Below are positions 62,384-64,000 of a stretch of DNA of 64,000 nucleotides, piece after piece. The notes under the pieces were generated by a model. The model was given only the letters and a program-made list of their open reading frames with translations. It was not told the origin of the DNA and did no database searches. Both the position numbers and the translations under genes were made by a program. Source of the stretch: Paenibacillus radicis (ex Xue et al. 2023) (GTDB taxonomy: Bacteria; Bacillota; Bacilli; Paenibacillales; NBRC-103111); NCBI RefSeq assembly GCF_024722015.1, contig NZ_JANQBD010000008.1:186001-250000 (forward strand), in the 5' to 3' direction. Numbering within the stretch: position 1 is the first letter of the stretch; every line of letters begins with the position of its first letter.

Positions 62384-63124
62384 TCAAGCGTAGCCCCTGA
62401 CAACATGTAGGAAGGGGCTTTTCCTTTGTCCGGAAAAGCCCCTCATCTCAAGTCGTCTATAGTTATTTAAATTACTTATCGGTATCCAAGCACCTTTGCT
62501 ATGCGAGCGTTCCATAGCTTTTTCAACCATAATAACCAGAACCAAAACCACAAGGGACAAAATAGCTGCAAAAATTAAATCCCAACCGGCATGTATCCAA
62601 AGTACAGGAATCCAAACAATAGACAAACAACGATGGATAACTCTCATCCATTTATTTCGAATTTTTCTAATTGAATATCCGTAACCGGCGATGGTTAGCA
62701 TGATTATAAAACTGGCAATACCGGAGTAGATATGCTGGTCATGAATCTCTACGAGCATAAAGTAAATACCATGCGCGCAAACGAAGATTAAGGCTGCCCA
62801 GCCCGAATAGTTGTGAAGAGTAAGAAACAACTTTCCAATTCGGCGGACGATTTTGGAAGGAGACCTTAATTTTCTCTTTAACCATAACAAGGAAATACAA
62901 ACTGCTCCTAGATAAACCGCTATCGTTCCCATGTCGTTAAATAAAATACCTATTCTTATACGAAGAGCGATTTCGCCTTTTGCTAGCTGCTCCATTGCCA
63001 GCCGTCTTAGATCACTATCATCGTTTCCGTACCAGGATATGTAGTAACAAAAATAACCTAGGAATAGTACTGCCATGACTACTGCAATAATGGATGGAAT
63101 CCAGACTCGTAAACTCTTGTTCAT
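62384..63124 (-). CDS. ferric-reductase-like heme membrane protein
   Basis: The 246-residue protein starts after GAGGAG and has about six membrane helices. Two helices each carry a pair of His 14 residues apart: HNYSGWAALIFVCAH and HRCLSIVWIPVLWIH. This is the bis-heme pattern of ferric-reductase-like/cytochrome b membrane domains. There is no flavin or NAD domain, so it would need a partner. The last ~20 codons overlap a terminator-like hairpin (62413-62443), suggesting that the natural stop was lost. The MDR oxidoreductase gene ends 6 nt upstream, so the two are probably co-transcribed. Confidence 0.82.
   Translation of the reverse strand: MNKSLRVWIPSIIAVVMAVLFLGYFCYYISWYGNDDSDLRRLAMEQLAKGEIALRIRIGILFNDMGTIAVYLGAVCISLLWLKRKLRSPSKIVRRIGKLFLTLHNYSGWAALIFVCAHGIYFMLVEIHDQHIYSGIASFIIMLTIAGYGYSIRKIRNKWMRVIHRCLSIVWIPVLWIHAGWDLIFAAILSLVVLVLVIMVEKAMERSHSKGAWIPISNLNNYRRLEMRGFSGQRKSPFLHVVRGYA
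62413..62443 (-). terminator. terminator-like hairpin inside the 3' end of the heme-protein gene
   Basis: AGGGGCTTTTCC (62413-62424) pairs perfectly with GGAAAAGCCCCT (62432-62443) around a 7-nt loop. It lies 29 nt before the annotated stop. Confidence 0.65.
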
Positions 63125-63130
63125 TTCTCC

Positions 63131-64000
63131 TCATTTCGTGACGAATACAGCCCGCTGCCCAGGGGCAAATGAGGTATTCCAAACGTCCTCAACTTCGGAA
63201 AGAGAGAAAGTTACTGCGTTCACATTCAGCTTGCCAGACGCAATAGTATCTATTAATACAGGAAATTTGGCAATATATCCAGTGGCGGTAACCGACCCTT
63301 GTCCGCTACCCAGTACTTGAAAATTCGCAGATCGAAGAGCAACAGATGGTACGGCAGCGGTTGGACCTGCAATTGAACCAATCTGAACCCAAGATAACTT
63401 TTTGCTTCGATCCGATCTTTTCATCAGTAACGGAACCATCACAGACTCTGCTGGCTTTCCCCATAAGTAGTCAATAACGATATCGACTTCAGATGATGCT
63501 TCAGCCAGTCGTTCCGCAACCTCTTCCGGTTCACCAACAAGTGAAACGATCACGTCGGCACCAAGCGCAGGAAGTGAATTTAAACGATCCTGGTCGCGTC
63601 CGGCTCCGATTACTTGACTTGCGCCAAGAAACTTAGCAATCTGAATAGCCATTTGTCCAGAATTACCGGTTGCACCAAGAACTAAAATCTTTTGTCCCTG
63701 CTGAAAATCAACTCGCCGACGAAGAGCAACCCAAGACGACATCGCCGGATTCATTGCTGCAGCGATTTGAACAGCATCAGCACCTTCTGGAAGAGGAATA
63801 CTACGACGAAGATCGACAACGGTTTTTTCAGCGAAAGTCCCAAAAGGAGTGTCAGGTGCTACGAAATAAACCAGCCGACCATCCTCCAATCGTCCAACTC
63901 CGTCGATACCAGGAATCAGAGGCAGTTCCCCATCGCTTGTGTAATGAGAGTCATTCGCCTGTGACCGCACTCGAGGATGTAAACCCGCAGCAATAACGTC
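63131..64000 (-). CDS. zinc-independent MDR quinone-oxidoreductase-like protein, 5'-truncated by window edge
   Basis: The frame continues to the right edge (… AAGLHPRVRSQANDSHY), so the start is outside. The visible ~290 residues hold LPLIPGIDGVGRLEDG, the cofactor motif ILVLGATGNSGQMAIQIAK and IGAGRDQDRL. There are no zinc ligands, as in the quinone oxidoreductase branch of the medium-chain family, which uses NADPH. The heme-protein gene follows after 6 nt. Confidence 0.9.
   Translation of the reverse strand, partial: DVIAAGLHPRVRSQANDSHYTSDGELPLIPGIDGVGRLEDGRLVYFVAPDTPFGTFAEKTVVDLRRSIPLPEGADAVQIAAAMNPAMSSWVALRRRVDFQQGQKILVLGATGNSGQMAIQIAKFLGASQVIGAGRDQDRLNSLPALGADVIVSLVGEPEEVAERLAEASSEVDIVIDYLWGKPAESVMVPLLMKRSDRSKKLSWVQIGSIAGPTAAVPSVALRSANFQVLGSGQGSVTATGYIAKFPVLIDTIASGKLNVNAVTFSLSEVEDVWNTSFAPGQRAVFVTK

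Overview
The window looks like a piece of a Paenibacillus (or close Paenibacillaceae) chromosome. This is an inference from gene content: YesM/YesN-type two-component pairs, LplB/LplC-type sugar permeases without their own ATPase, SLH-anchored pectinases, copper-amine-oxidase-like stalk proteins, AGGAGG-type ribosome binding sites, and a dispersed family of intergenic hairpin repeats. There are no rRNA or tRNA genes and no CRISPR array. Both edges cut a gene (msrAB at the left, an MDR oxidoreductase at the right).

Layout. 1-3.3 kb (+): end of a MsrA-MsrB fusion, then a response regulator and sensor kinase pair. 3.3-13 kb: scattered single genes (HAD phosphatase, Rieske oxygenase, sugar isomerase, carbonic anhydrase, VOC protein, methyltransferase), much non-coding DNA with hairpin repeats, and one broken phosphotransferase gene. 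13.2-30.8 kb (all -): a 17.6-kb same-strand run. Its promoter-distal part (13.9-22.1 kb) is conspicuously AT-rich and carries a Gld-like ABC system (ATPase, permease, GldG-like, DUF4340) plus a sugar ABC importer. Its promoter-proximal part (22.2-30.8 kb) is richer in G+C and encodes carbohydrate catabolism: two zinc dehydrogenases, an HPS/KGPDC-family enzyme, two xylose-isomerase-like TIM barrels, a Gfo/Idh/MocA oxidoreductase, a PHP hydrolase, a DapA-like aldolase and a histidine phosphatase. A good SigmaA promoter with a cre-like box lies near 31.5 kb, and a decayed PfkB-kinase gene sits in the leader.

31.8-54 kb is a polysaccharide-utilization region. It has a 2283-residue SLH-anchored protein (PL1 pectate lyase plus a second beta-helix domain), three formylglycine-type sulfatases, a second sugar importer, a second two-component system, and an oligogalacturonate lyase. 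Two of its transcription units (solute-binding protein and one sulfatase) share a nearly identical 39-bp upstream box, a candidate site for the local AraC-type response regulator. The likely job is to attack pectin and sulfated glycans at the cell surface, import oligomers, remove sulfate and feed sugar acids to the catabolic run.

54-64 kb: housekeeping and accessory genes (TDT anion transporter, an unusual ECF sigma/DUF1835 fusion, DUF1801, VOC, stalk-domain protein, SDR, Nudix, heme-type membrane protein, MDR oxidoreductase) mixed with gene remnants (RCC1, LuxR, NmrA). More remnants (PadR, permease prefix, PfkB, phosphotransferase, possible group II intron end) and about a dozen hairpin repeats show active genome decay and rearrangement.
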